Shown in pieces: positions 8,646 through 17,237 of a DNA stretch of 64,000 nt; position 1 is the first letter of the stretch, and the number at the start of each line of letters is the position of its first letter. The translations under genes were made by a program, and so were the position numbers. The notes under the pieces are model-generated. The model made no database searches and was not told the DNA's origin. It was given only the letters and a program-made list of their open reading frames with translations. This stretch comes from Salinicoccus albus DSM 19776 (GTDB lineage Bacteria > Bacillota > Bacilli > Staphylococcales > Salinicoccaceae), in assembly GCF_000385175.1 (NCBI RefSeq), contig NZ_ARQJ01000031.1:120746-184745 (forward strand), written 5' to 3'.

Positions 8646-10482
8646 TGATCTGTTCCAGCGCTTGGTGACCCGGAGCCCTCTGAGCGGCAAACCCGATCAG
8701 CATATCTTTCAATTCATTTTCATCAATCCCCATGAAAGTGTTCAGGTGTGCTTCGATGTCACTCAGCGATGATTCTGAGACTCTGCCGCGGTAGATTTTT
8801 TCGTAGACCTGTTCGGGATGGATCTCACCCTCTTTGAGCAGTTCTTCATACAGTTTCTCCCCCGGCCGCACCCCGACAAATTCTATGCCAATATCGTCTT
8901 CACTGAAGCCGCACAAGCGGATCATATTCTTTGCCAGATCGACAATTTTTACGGGTTCTCCCATATCCAGGACGAATACTTCCCCGCCTTCTGCGATGGT
9001 GCCTGCCTGAATCACCAGTCTCGATGCTTCCGGAATGGTCATAAAGTATCTGGTCATCCTCGGATCAGTCACCGTTACTGGACCGCCCATCTGTATCTGT
9101 TTCTTGAATTTGGGGACCACCGACCCGCTGCTGCCCAGGACATTACCGAAGCGGACGGCGACGAGTGTCGTCTCTTCACACCCCTTATCCAATGCCTGCA
9201 CGATCATTTCTGCCATGCGCTTTGTGGCGCCCATGACATTCGGCGGATTGACGGCCTTATCTGTAGAGATCATGACGAACTTCTGTGCTTTGAAATGACA
9301 GGCCGCTTCCGCAGTATTCTTTGTACCGATCACATTATTCTTAACCGCTTCCTTCGGATTGAATTCCATCATTGGCACGTGCTTATGTGCAGCTGCATGA
9401 TAGACGACCTCCGGACGGTATTTCTCAAACACTTCAAATATCCGCCTGCGGTTCTGGACATCTGCAATAATGGGCACGTAACTGATATTGTCCTGCTTGT
9501 TATCCAGCACTTCTTCCAATATTGTATAGATACTGTTTTCCCCATGGCCGAGGAGCAGTATTTTCCGCGGCTGAAACCGGGCAATCTGGCGGACAATCTC
9601 CGAACCGATGCTGCCGCCCGCTCCTGTGATCAGGATCGTTCTGTCTGCCACTTGTGCCTCGATACCTTCAATATCCAATTCGACAGGTTCACGTCCGAGG
9701 AGATCCTCCACCTCGACTTTCTTCAGCATGTTGACTTCCAGACGCCCGGACATGACGTCTTCAATATTCGGCATGGTCAGTACATCTACACCCTCAACAT
9801 TCGCCAGTGAATGGACTTTTTTCAGTTCTTTTTTACTGAGGGAGGGGATGGCAACGACCACCTTTTTTATGCCGTACTTGTTAACCAGCCGTTCGATGTC
9901 TTCACGTTTACCTTCTACTTTCACGCCTCCGGCCAGCTCCATATTCTGCTTGGCGGAATTGTCATCAGCCACGACAACTGGATTCATACCCATTGAAGGA
10001 TTATCCAGCATCTGTTTGATGAGCAGAGAGCCGCCTTTGCCGGCACCGAAAACCAACGTTTTGATCCTTGCTGATCCATTCGATTTTCTGCCGTTCAATT
10101 GGTAGTAAATCACTTTCCATGACAGCCTGGATCCGCCAATGAATATCATATGCATCATCCAGGTAATGACTGTCAGTCTGACGAACGTGATATCAAACAG
10201 CAGATACGTGAGTATATACGTCGCAATCATTGCAGACGTGACCGACTGGGTGATTGAAATCAGTTCCCTCACACTGGCGTATTCCCATGCCCGGTGATAC
10301 AGATTAAAGATGTAGGCGAACAGATGGTGATTGACCAGGAGTATGACGGCTGTGACCCCTAATACAGCCAGTGAATACTCCGAGAAAAATGGCATGAGTA
10401 TGAAATAGCCGATGAACACAGAGAAAGTAACAATCAACGAATCGACAAAGAGAAAGAGAAAATAACGCTTTTTAGCACCCAT
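8635..10482 (-). CDS. capD: CapD-type membrane nucleotide-sugar 4,6-dehydratase (copy 1)
   Basis: This 615-residue protein has four N-terminal membrane helices (about residues 8-125), then a Rossmann-like domain (GAGKGGSLLIKQML near 148). A large SDR-type domain follows, with TGAGGSIGSEIV near residue 285, HAAAHKHVPMME, and the active-site block STDKAVNPPNVMGATKR, in which Met replaces the usual Tyr of YxxxK. This is the PglF/WbpM/CapD family, which converts UDP-GlcNAc to a 4-keto-6-deoxy sugar. It has a close paralogue at 55503-57305. AGAGGA lies 5 nt before the ATG. In this cluster it is separated from capB by about 410 bp without a capC gene. Confidence 0.93.
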   Translation of the reverse strand: MGAKKRYFLFLFVDSLIVTFSVFIGYFILMPFFSEYSLAVLGVTAVILLVNHHLFAYIFNLYHRAWEYASVRELISITQSVTSAMIATYILTYLLFDITFVRLTVITWMMHMIFIGGSRLSWKVIYYQLNGRKSNGSARIKTLVFGAGKGGSLLIKQMLDNPSMGMNPVVVADDNSAKQNMELAGGVKVEGKREDIERLVNKYGIKKVVVAIPSLSKKELKKVHSLANVEGVDVLTMPNIEDVMSGRLEVNMLKKVEVEDLLGREPVELDIEGIEAQVADRTILITGAGGSIGSEIVRQIARFQPRKILLLGHGENSIYTILEEVLDNKQDNISYVPIIADVQNRRRIFEVFEKYRPEVVYHAAAHKHVPMMEFNPKEAVKNNVIGTKNTAEAACHFKAQKFVMISTDKAVNPPNVMGATKRMAEMIVQALDKGCEETTLVAVRFGNVLGSSGSVVPKFKKQIQMGGPVTVTDPRMTRYFMTIPEASRLVIQAGTIAEGGEVFVLDMGEPVKIVDLAKNMIRLCGFSEDDIGIEFVGVRPGEKLYEELLKEGEIHPEQVYEKIYRGRVSESSLSDIEAHLNTFMGIDENELKDMLIGFAAQRAPGHQALEQINAS

Positions 10483-10891
10483 AGTATCCTCTTCTTTCCG
10501 TTAAACCCATAATTAAATTTTTTCCGAAATGCACCCTGAACATACACCACGATCAGACATTTTCACCAGGACCTCCATCCGGTAAAATATCCGTTTCAGA
10601 TTCTAATACCTTCCTTTTTACTCCTCTTATGTCTGTTGCAGCACGACTGGGTGCCAGCTTCTCTTACGCTGTTGTTTCAACCCCTTCCCTCTGAACCCAA
10701 TTACAGCACCCGTTGTAATTGGACCATTTGGATTTTATAAAATCATACAGTCGCCGTTCTCTATCTATAGGCAGTCTGTATAATTACCATAGTAAAAACT
10801 GTCCATATTCAATCCCGACTTGATGTGAATGATTGATAACTATGGATGCACCCGATTTCAGAAGATATGTACTTCTTCTGTTTTATGAAAA
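10483..10891. other. 409-bp intergenic region between capB copy 1 and capD copy 1
   Basis: No coding region is supported here. A 9-bp inverted repeat (10697-10705 with 10714-10722) lies roughly mid-way and could end the capAB transcript, but it lacks a clear T-run. The equivalent interval in the second cluster holds the capC phosphatase gene, and no remnant of it could be recognised here. A promoter for capD and the downstream genes is probably in this gap. Confidence 0.5.
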
Positions 10892-11614
10892 TCAACCGTC
10901 ATTTGACGCCTGATAGTAATAGTATTTGTCACTGGTCCGATGATTGACCTTTCGATTGTTGAGCACGACACCAATGATATTGGCATCTGCTTTTTCAAGC
11001 AGATCCTTCGCCTCCATCAGACGATCCCGATTATTATTTTCCACATCCGTGACAATGATGACACCGTCTGCCTGCTTGCTTAAAAGCTGGGCATCGGTCA
11101 CGGACAGTATCGGCGGAGAATCCATAATGATCATTTCATATTGTGCGGCCAGTGAACCCATCAGCTCAGCCATCTTCTTTGAAGACAGCAGTTCAGAAGG
11201 ATTCGGCGGAATGGGCCCTGAAGTGATCAGGTCCAAATCATCAAATTCAGTCTTTTTAACAAAATCTTCAATAGGTATATCGTTGACAATCGCTGCAGAC
11301 AACCCTGACTGATTCATCGCTTCAAAGGTGTAGTGACAAGTCGGGCGCCTGAGATCTGCATCCAGCAGCAATGTTTTTTTGCCGGCCTGCCCATAGGCCA
11401 CTGCCATGTTTGCAGCGATGGTGGATTTGCCGGCACCCGGGATGTCAGAGGTGAAAAGTACTGATCTCATCGGTCGATCCACACCCGCATACATGATATT
11501 GGTTCTGATCGTCCGGAACTGTTCACTTACGGTAGCGTGCGGACTGATAGCGACAATCAGCTGTCTTGGACCCGCTGCCCCGCCGCGGTGCATTTTTTTC
11601 CTCATCATATTCAT
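10892..11614 (-). CDS. capB: CapB-type BY-kinase (tyrosine autokinase, copy 1)
   Basis: This is a bacterial tyrosine kinase of about 240 residues that phosphorylates itself and controls capsule chain synthesis together with its membrane partner CapA. It shows Walker A (DIPGAGKSTIAAN, about residue 57), Walker A' (LLLDADLRRP), Walker B (MIIMDSPP) and a C-terminal tyrosine cluster (YYYY) ending the chain. The frame is open further upstream. The ATG at 11614 is preferred because AGAGGGG precedes it and the capA stop is only 10 bp away. The N-terminus is unusually basic (MMRKKMHR). No matching phosphatase gene is present in this cluster. Confidence 0.92.
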   Translation of the reverse strand: MNMMRKKMHRGGAAGPRQLIVAISPHATVSEQFRTIRTNIMYAGVDRPMRSVLFTSDIPGAGKSTIAANMAVAYGQAGKKTLLLDADLRRPTCHYTFEAMNQSGLSAAIVNDIPIEDFVKKTEFDDLDLITSGPIPPNPSELLSSKKMAELMGSLAAQYEMIIMDSPPILSVTDAQLLSKQADGVIIVTDVENNNRDRLMEAKDLLEKADANIIGVVLNNRKVNHRTSDKYYYYQASNDG

Positions 11615-11624
11615 CCGTCCCCTC

Positions 11625-12299
11625 TTAATCTTCAAACTTCTCGATTGACCCGACCACCGGTATATTGAGATGCTTCTCTGCGTCCGTTTCATTTTTGACT
11701 GATTTGTCGAAAAATGCTCTGGAAAACGCCACAGTCAAACCAAGAAGCAGACCGGCCACGATACCGATTGTGATATTGACCAGCGGCTGTGGAGAGACAG
11801 GATTTGTATCCGCTTCCAAAATTGCGGGTGAAAGAATGGAAACATTGTCAATATTCATTACTCCCGTAATCTGCGCCTGAAATACTTCGGCTGCCTCATT
11901 GGCAATCGCTTCAGCATCCTCTGCGCTCTCGTCCAGCACCGTCACATTAAGCACTTGAGATTGGTCTTCATTATCCACTGAAATCTGTTCAGACAGTTCA
12001 GGCATGGTCTGTTGCAATCCCAGGTTGCTGATCACTGTTTCCAAAACGATTGGACTTTTTATAATATCTCTGTATGTGTGGATCAGCTGCAGGCTGGCTT
12101 CAATATCCTGGTTATCGACCTGCGTGCTTCCTTCTGATTGACTGACCAATATTTGTGTCTGTGCTTCATAGCGGGGAGAAATTAAGAAAAAAGTAATAAG
12201 TGCAGCGACACCGCCAACCAATAGTGCTGATAGAAGAATGGAAATCATATTTTTCTTTAGGATTTCCAATACTTTCTCTAAATTGACAGATTCCTCCAT
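11625..12299 (-). CDS. capA: CapA-type Wzz-domain kinase activator (copy 1)
   Basis: This 224-residue membrane protein has two transmembrane helices (about residues 20-42 and 172-192) enclosing an extracellular Wzz-type chain-length domain. The Pro-rich turn before the second helix reads NPVSPQPLVN. The cytoplasmic C-terminal tail (about residues 195-224) is the part that in staphylococci activates CapB. The ATG at 12299 has AGAGGTGG upstream. It is the first gene of the operon, and a sigma-A promoter candidate lies at 12381-12409. The paralogue at 58840-59517 has the same organisation. Confidence 0.92.
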   Translation of the reverse strand: MEESVNLEKVLEILKKNMISILLSALLVGGVAALITFFLISPRYEAQTQILVSQSEGSTQVDNQDIEASLQLIHTYRDIIKSPIVLETVISNLGLQQTMPELSEQISVDNEDQSQVLNVTVLDESAEDAEAIANEAAEVFQAQITGVMNIDNVSILSPAILEADTNPVSPQPLVNITIGIVAGLLLGLTVAFSRAFFDKSVKNETDAEKHLNIPVVGSIEKFED

Positions 12300-12380
12300 A
12301 CTGCCACCTCTCATCTATTAAATTTTAAGATGATGCATTTCACAATTATTTACTTTTTACAAAATTAATGTATTTCCATC

Positions 12381-12409
12381 ATTATATCCAAGACCTTATA
12401 AATATGCAA
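12381..12409 (-). promoter_or_regulatory. Sigma-A promoter of capsule operon 1
   Basis: On the minus strand a TTGCAT -35 box (12404-12409) is followed after 17 nt by TATAAT (12381-12386). This lies about 80 bp upstream of the capA start codon. Confidence 0.65.
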
Positions 12410-12462
12410 TAGAATTTTGAATATTCAAATAAATATATTTTAAAGTTTGAATTTTAGGAAAC

Positions 12463-12499
12463 ATAATAAAAAATGCTCCCTTCAAAATGAAGAGAGCAA
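12463..12499 (-). terminator. Intrinsic terminator after TauE-family gene
   Basis: The inverted repeat at 12474-12498 (GCTCTCTTC/GAAGGGAGC on the minus strand) is followed by a T-run. It lies 4 bp after the transporter stop codon. Confidence 0.8.
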
Positions 12500-12502
12500 C
12501 TT

Positions 12503-13249
12503 TTATCTAAGCAGTAATATGAGTGCAAAAAAGATGATGGCGATGATCAAAATTCGTTCCAACAGCTTATCCGGCAGGATACTTGCGTATCTGCCGCCGA
12601 CAGTGCCGCCAATGGCTGAGCCGATGGAAAGTGCGATGGCAAACTGCCAATGGATAAGACCGTTAAAGATGAAGACGAAAGTTGATACTGAAATATAGAT
12701 CAGGATCACCAGTGTTTTAATGCCGTGCATTTCTGACATCGGTATTTTGGGGACCAGTATCAGCAATGTCAGGATGATGAAGAAACCCACCCCGGCCTGC
12801 AGAGCCCCGCCATAGATACCAATCAGGATAAAGGCCAAAAACAGCAGCACCATAGATACTTTGGGATTAAACTTCCCTTTGATATAACGCTGCGGTTTAA
12901 TAATGAGCAACACTGCGAAAATGATCATGAAGGTCGCCAGCAGGGAATCGAATGTGTTGTCTGCGATATCCACAGCAATTTGGGCCCCATAAATGGAGGC
13001 AATGGTTGTCGGGATGGCAAGGAGCAGGCTGAGCCGCCAGTTCAGATGCCCCTTCTTCTGGAATTGATAGAGTGCGAAACCATTTTGAAACAGAATAGCA
13101 ATCCGGTTCGTCCCATTCGCCACAGTAGATGGCAGCCCAAAGAAGATCAGCAGCGGCAGGGTCAGCATGGAACCGCCCGCGGAGACGATGTTGACGAATC
13201 CGACAACAATCCCCACTGCCAGCACCGCGAGACTTGGCAATATTTCCAT
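12503..13249 (-). CDS. TauE/SafE-family sulfite/organosulfonate exporter
   Basis: This 248-residue membrane protein has about seven to eight helices and matches the TauE/SafE (former DUF81) family. Its N-terminal repeat motif is GFVNIVSAGGSMLTLPLL and the second repeat is GIYGGALQAGVGFFIIL. Members move sulfite, sulfoacetate or related anions across the membrane; the substrate here is unknown. A GGAAGAAAG-type ribosome binding site precedes the ATG. It is a single-gene unit closed by a terminator directly after its stop and is not obviously tied to the capsule operon. Confidence 0.88.
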   Translation of the reverse strand: MEILPSLAVLAVGIVVGFVNIVSAGGSMLTLPLLIFFGLPSTVANGTNRIAILFQNGFALYQFQKKGHLNWRLSLLLAIPTTIASIYGAQIAVDIADNTFDSLLATFMIIFAVLLIIKPQRYIKGKFNPKVSMVLLFLAFILIGIYGGALQAGVGFFIILTLLILVPKIPMSEMHGIKTLVILIYISVSTFVFIFNGLIHWQFAIALSIGSAIGGTVGGRYASILPDKLLERILIIAIIFFALILLLR

Positions 13250-13341
13250 ATAATCGCTTCTTTCTTCCTGAGGATACTTTCCGTTGGTTCTCGCTTATAC
13301 ATTGAATGCGCGATATCCAAGTAAACAGCCTTCCGTATGTC

Positions 13342-13854
13342 TTACAATCGATCCATAGAAATGATATCCCTGTGGAACTCCTTGAAACACTGGAAGTGAT
13401 TCGGATTGAAATTACGCAGTACATGGGTGCGAGCCGATCCTTTTTCATTCAGCAGCTTCATATAGAGAACACCGGAGTTATATTTTGATTCTTCATTACC
13501 CTCCATCAATTCCATATCCAGTTCCTGTATCTCCCGGAAGGGGTAATGGGTAATCTTCCAGTCATCTTCCATACTGGAATCTTTAAGATTCGATGTGCTC
13601 ACAAAAATAAGTTCATTTTTCAACAGGAAATACAGCCCCACACGCGTGAGATTGGTCAGGCAGCTCCCCATGCAATGCACATCTTTTAAACGATAGTCCT
13701 TATAACTTTCATATTTTCTCAGACAATCATTCGCATTATTGATGAATTCCAGCTCCGTGTCCGCCATTGTGTATTGATGGCTGAGCACTTGTTCAATACT
13801 TTGAGGCAATTCTATCTTGTCCAGATATTCGTTCACCAACTGATAAGAAATCAT
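13342..13854 (-). CDS. Hypothetical protein, possible PH-like fold
   Basis: I do not recognise this 170-residue cytoplasmic protein by family. A helical N-terminal part is followed from about residue 75 by alternating strands. One short stretch, GLYFLLKNELIFVSTSNLKD, then YPFREIQELDME, resembles bacterial PH-like (YokE/bPH-type) domains; this is a guess from pattern only. The ATG at 13854 has GGGAG 7 nt upstream and is preferred to the open frame's first start at 13881. A decayed paralogue tail sharing the NELxxVST.NLKDS motif lies at 15695-15775, so this family was once represented twice here. Confidence 0.6.
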   Translation of the reverse strand: MISYQLVNEYLDKIELPQSIEQVLSHQYTMADTELEFINNANDCLRKYESYKDYRLKDVHCMGSCLTNLTRVGLYFLLKNELIFVSTSNLKDSSMEDDWKITHYPFREIQELDMELMEGNEESKYNSGVLYMKLLNEKGSARTHVLRNFNPNHFQCFKEFHRDIISMDRL

Positions 13855-14011
13855 AAATTTACTCCCGTCTTTTTTTATCAAATATCAGATAGCCTGTGAA
13901 ACACATGGTATAAACCTCTGCCATTTGACTGAATTGATTTGGAATATCATATATTACAGGTACGCTTATATACATTTCAATTAATATAACTTTATCATAT
14001 ATCCCACGCAG

Positions 14012-14389
14012 TTACGATGCATAAAGTAATTCGTGATCCCTTCGCATCCGCTCCACTTCCCATGGCATTTTTTCCGCTTCCACATGAACATGGCGCATTG
14101 CCCCCTCCCCGATTTTCTTAGGGCCGCCCGGCTGCGGCGGTGTGTCTGCCCTAAAAGGTAGAAAGCTGACCATGGTCGTGGTGTGAAAGAACCAATGGTG
14201 CTTCTGACCAACAAACCGGTTCAGACAAAAGTCACAATGCTTTTTATCCTGAAAGCATACATTAACCGGTGGCGGATCGAAGAGAAAATCCATGTCCAAA
14301 AGCAGAAATTTCAGCCCCTTGCAGAAAATGGACGGCCTTGAATTCGGTGGATAAGCGGGAATTGTCAAATACAAATAATCTGAAGACAT
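14012..14389 (-). CDS. Hypothetical small protein with Cys/His cluster (uncertain)
   Basis: This is an open frame of 125 codons with plausible composition. It has a central HCDFC...KHHW...H cluster that could bind a metal and a charged helical C-terminus (EAEKMPWEVERMRR). No convincing ribosome binding site precedes the ATG, and the divergent promoter of the next gene overlaps its start. I do not recognise a family. It may be a real small gene or a chance frame. Confidence 0.35.
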   Translation of the reverse strand: MSSDYLYLTIPAYPPNSRPSIFCKGLKFLLLDMDFLFDPPPVNVCFQDKKHCDFCLNRFVGQKHHWFFHTTTMVSFLPFRADTPPQPGGPKKIGEGAMRHVHVEAEKMPWEVERMRRDHELLYAS

Positions 14390-14417
14390 TGAATTATAGG
14401 AATATTCTTGATATTAT
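14389..14417 (+). promoter_or_regulatory. Promoter of secreted protein gene
   Basis: TTGAAT (14389-14394), a 17-nt spacer and TATTAT (14412-14417) lie about 40 bp upstream of the start codon at 14457. Confidence 0.6.
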
Positions 14418-14456
14418 ACAAATATAAGGTATTCTATTTCGAAAGGAGATTTCCTG

Positions 14457-15089
14457 ATGAAAAAGAGAATGTTGTTAAGTTCACTGTTTGTCGCCGGTGC
14501 ATTAACGGTTACGGGTATGAGCGAAACTGCACAAGCCAACGAAGAAGAAGAAGGCGCCAAAACTTTATGGGGGGAGATACTGCCTGCTGAAACGGATCCG
14601 GATGGTGATGGATGGGCCAACATGGGATTTGATCCAAGCTGGATGCCTCAGGATGCTCAGGATGAAATTAGTGATTTGACTTATGAAAAAGATTTCGGTA
14701 ATTTATCGCAAGTAGAATACAACGAAGCAGTCGCTGAAATATATCAAAGAGAAATGGATCGGGCAGATGATGCTGATCTGCCGGAGCATGTAAAACAACA
14801 TGACGAAGCAAAAAGTCACGGTGACGATCGTAAACACTCAGAAAAAGGTTACTATCATAAAGAAGGGAAAAATTACTGGGATAAAGAATGGTACGATGAA
14901 ATTAATCCATTGAATGTGGAAGTGACAAAAGAAAAAATGGCTTATCTTGCAATGCATGAACCTGAGAAATTGAATTCAGGACCATTACAGGAAAAACCTT
15001 ATGACTATCATTTCCACTACAAAGACTATAAATTTAATTTTTCATTTGACGGCACCCACTGGAAATGGTCATATGACTATGTAAAATAG
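14457..15089 (+). CDS. Secreted aromatic/His-rich protein of unknown function
   Basis: The 210-residue product starts with a clear Sec signal peptide (MKKRMLLS, hydrophobic core, cleavage likely after ETAQA near residue 27). The mature part is acidic at first (EEEE; DPDGDG near residue 47, which could bind calcium). It becomes rich in Tyr, His, Lys and Trp from about residue 110. It ends in HFHYKDYKFNFSFDGTHWKW, a pattern reminiscent of C-terminal tails of staphylococcal secreted proteins. GAAAGGAG precedes the ATG, and a strong terminator follows at 15132-15168, so it is monocistronic. Function unknown. Confidence 0.75.
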   Translation: MKKRMLLSSLFVAGALTVTGMSETAQANEEEEGAKTLWGEILPAETDPDGDGWANMGFDPSWMPQDAQDEISDLTYEKDFGNLSQVEYNEAVAEIYQREMDRADDADLPEHVKQHDEAKSHGDDRKHSEKGYYHKEGKNYWDKEWYDEINPLNVEVTKEKMAYLAMHEPEKLNSGPLQEKPYDYHFHYKDYKFNFSFDGTHWKWSYDYVK

Positions 15090-15131
15090 AAGATTACACT
15101 ATATCACTTGTTCGACATTAAAATGAGACGC

Positions 15132-15168
15132 AAAAAAACCGTTCGGAATCAATTTTCGAACGGTTTTT
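15132..15168 (+). terminator. Terminator of secreted protein gene (works on both strands)
   Basis: The 9-bp perfect stem AACCGTTCG/CGAACGGTT has an A-run before it and a T-run after it. It lies 45 bp past the stop codon at 15089. Confidence 0.85.
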
Positions 15169-15609
15169 GTGTAAATGACCTTCCACGGCACCTTTGCCGT
15201 TTTAACCGCCTCGGTGATATCTTCACCACACAATCAATCTTCTCTTTGCTTTTATATTTTTGGAATCTCTGCAGCTCGTACAATGGTTGTATCAGGTTTT
15301 GGGCGGTTATATAATATATTAGACATAGAAAAGGCCTCTTTTGTATTTATGATTTGTCTTGTCCTAAATAAAATCTTAACACTTTTAGAAGCCTTTTTCC
15401 TTTGATTTACCATAAGAATAACTGAAACAGGCATGAAAAAGATCGATTTTTGGCTCGAACTTTTCCATGCCTGTTTTTATTTTAAAGTCAATCTTTATTT
15501 TTGGGTAAACTTTAGGGATACAGAAAACTACCTGAAAATGCATTCGAGCGGCTGCCCAATTTTGGCATCACCGAAGTCAGCGTCAAGATTTTCGAAATTA
15601 ATGAAACAC

Positions 15610-15650
15610 TGTCGAAAATAACAAACGCACCGCTGGATTAAGCGGTGCGT
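15610..15650 (-). terminator. Hairpin, probable terminator
   Basis: A 10-bp perfect stem (ACGCACCGCT with AGCGGTGCGT, 15625-15650) is followed on the minus strand by a T-rich tail. It could end transcripts from the MFS gene or from the remnant at 15695-15775. Confidence 0.6.
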
Positions 15651-15694
15651 CGTCCCCGGTCTGCTATGACAGCATAAAGTACTTCCCCAATTTT

Positions 15695-15775
15695 CGGAAT
15701 TCACCATTCAAAGGGGAAGTGCTGCTTTCTGGAATCTTTAAGATTCGTAGTGCTCACCAGCACAAGTTCGTTCCA
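15695..15775 (-). pseudogene. Remnant of a paralogue of the 13342-13854 gene
   Basis: Read on the minus strand, this segment encodes NELVLVSTTNLKDS followed shortly by HFPFEW and a stop. The intact gene has NELIFVSTSNLKDS and HYPFREI at the equivalent place, and the nucleotide match around GGAATCTTTAAGATTCG is visible. Everything before and after has been lost, so this is a truncated, internally deleted paralogue. Confidence 0.6.
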
Positions 15776-15816
15776 CGCCCGGTAAACGCTGTTGGACATT
15801 TGAGCCCGGCATTCAT

Positions 15817-17037
15817 TCACTCCGCTGATTTTGCCAGTGTGAAAAATGCGATCAAACCGATGGATGATGTGCTAAATAAGATGACACCCATGGGGACGGC
15901 GGATGCTTCGTTGACGCCGGCGAGCGGAGAAAATATGGCGCCGAGCAATAAGGGCAGCATGCCGAGGACGGCACTTGCACTGCCGGCCCGATTCCCCTGC
16001 TGAGCCATGCCGAGGGTGAAGGTGCTTGTGATCGTCATGCCCATTGTCGTCATGTAAATGAAGATCAGTATGACGATGGCCGCAAGCGGACCTTCTATGA
16101 TGGTCATGAGCAGCAGGATAAAGGTGGTGCTTACCGCCGTGATTACAGCGGTTTTCAATAACCGTTTCTCATGAATAACGGCGCCAAACCGGCCGATGAT
16201 AAAGCTGCCGATAATAATGGCAAGACCGTTGATCCCAAACAGGATGCTGAATACCTGCGGAGAGACGCCGTAAATGTCCTGGTAGATAAAAGGCGTGCCG
16301 GAGACATACGCGAAACTGCCGCCATGGACAAATCCCACGATGACCGCATAACCAATGAATGAACGGTCCGTGAGCAGGCGGCCCATGGTTCTGAGTGAGG
16401 CACCGACAGAACTCGCGATCCTTTTCTCCGCCGGTAATGTCTCTCTGAGGCTGACAGCCACGATCATCACGATGATTATACCTAATATGCCTAAGGCAAG
16501 GAAAATCGTCTGCCAGCCGGCAAAAGGAATGGCCAGTATGGCACCGCCGGCCATCGGTGCAACCATGGGGGCCACTGCATTGATGACCATCAGGAGGGAG
16601 AAGAATTTTGACAGTTCCCTGCCGCTGAATACGTCACGCACAACCGCTCGGGAAAGCACAACACCGGCCGATGCTGTGAATCCCTGCAGAAACCGGGCGG
16701 CGATGAGCACATAAATGTTCGGTGCCAGCATACAGAGTAACGAGGCGACGACAAACAATGAAGTGGAGATGATTAATGGTTTTCTTCTGCCCTGGGCATC
16801 ACTGATCGGGCCGATGACGACCTGCCCAAAAGCAAGGCCGAGCAGACAGGCGGTTAAGCTGACCTGGACCAGGGCAGGCGTCGTGTTTAAGTCCTGGGCA
16901 ATTCCCGGAAAACTGGGTAAATACATATCAATATTGAGCGGTCCCATAATGGCCAGTAAACCAAGGAGCATTGCCAGACCCAGCCGCTTCTTACCTGTTG
17001 GATTATGTAATACAGGATCATTGTTTTGCTGATCGAT
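15817..17037 (-). CDS. Bcr/CflA-family MFS multidrug exporter, apparent ATC start
   Basis: This is a 12-helix major facilitator of the Bcr/CflA drug/H+ antiporter type. It has the NIDMYLPSFP motif of helix 1, a GPISDAQGRRKP loop between helices 2 and 3, and SRAVVRDVF in helix 4. The first ATG in frame (16971) would cut off a conserved leader (DPVLHNPTGKKRLGL). Coding potential continues upstream to an ideal GGAGGTGA Shine-Dalgarno at 17042-17049. Seven nt after that lies ATC (17035-17037), with no in-frame ATG, GTG or TTG further upstream. Either the gene uses a rare ATC start or an ATG has been mutated. From ATC the product is about 406 aa. Confidence 0.85.
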   Translation of the reverse strand: MDQQNNDPVLHNPTGKKRLGLAMLLGLLAIMGPLNIDMYLPSFPGIAQDLNTTPALVQVSLTACLLGLAFGQVVIGPISDAQGRRKPLIISTSLFVVASLLCMLAPNIYVLIAARFLQGFTASAGVVLSRAVVRDVFSGRELSKFFSLLMVINAVAPMVAPMAGGAILAIPFAGWQTIFLALGILGIIIVMIVAVSLRETLPAEKRIASSVGASLRTMGRLLTDRSFIGYAVIVGFVHGGSFAYVSGTPFIYQDIYGVSPQVFSILFGINGLAIIIGSFIIGRFGAVIHEKRLLKTAVITAVSTTFILLLMTIIEGPLAAIVILIFIYMTTMGMTITSTFTLGMAQQGNRAGSASAVLGMLPLLLGAIFSPLAGVNEASAVPMGVILFSTSSIGLIAFFTLAKSAE

Positions 17038-17170
17038 ACGATCACCTCCAAACTCATATTTTATAACTTCACAATATATCCGTCTACTGTTGATTACTAT
17101 TTTCGTCTTGATTACTCTATGATTCCCCTACTCTAATATAAGCGTATTTAAATGGATACTGCGTACACAG

Positions 17171-17212
17171 AAAAACCCGAAGCACGGACGTTTCACTAGC
17201 CGTGTTCGGGAA
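17171..17212 (-). terminator. Terminator after TcaA-like fragment
   Basis: The imperfect 11-bp inverted repeat (CCCGAA.CACGG / CCGTG.TTCGGG, 17176-17210) is followed by TTTTT on the minus strand, 26 bp after the stop at 17238. Confidence 0.8.
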
Positions 17213-17237
17213 ATATTTACCGTGCGCCAGTCATGGA

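Larger units (their letters stand above)
15169..15816. other. Gene-poor stretch with decayed coding fragments
   Basis: No intact gene is supported here. On the plus strand a frame ending at about 15642 encodes roughly 40 residues (FERLPNFGITEVSVKIFEIN...) that read like a protein C-terminus. It resembles the tail of a 6-pyruvoyl-tetrahydropterin-synthase-type enzyme, but weakly. The rest (15170-15430) is AT-rich with short unsupported frames. A hairpin at 15625-15650 and a PH-like gene remnant at 15695-15775 are listed separately. Confidence 0.4.

Noticed and set aside
8818..9810. 330-codon open frame on the plus strand
   Set aside because: It lies fully antisense to capD copy 1, has no family match by eye, and a similar shadow frame (56205-56906) lies antisense to capD copy 2, as expected from codon bias.
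10697..10722. Inverted repeat between capB and capD as a riboswitch
   Set aside because: It is a simple 9-bp stem with no conserved aptamer sequence around it; at most it is a weak terminator or protein site.
15433..15621. 62-codon plus-strand frame
   Set aside because: The protein-like signal in this stretch is in a different frame (the FERLPNFGITEV tail), so this frame is a shadow over a decayed fragment.
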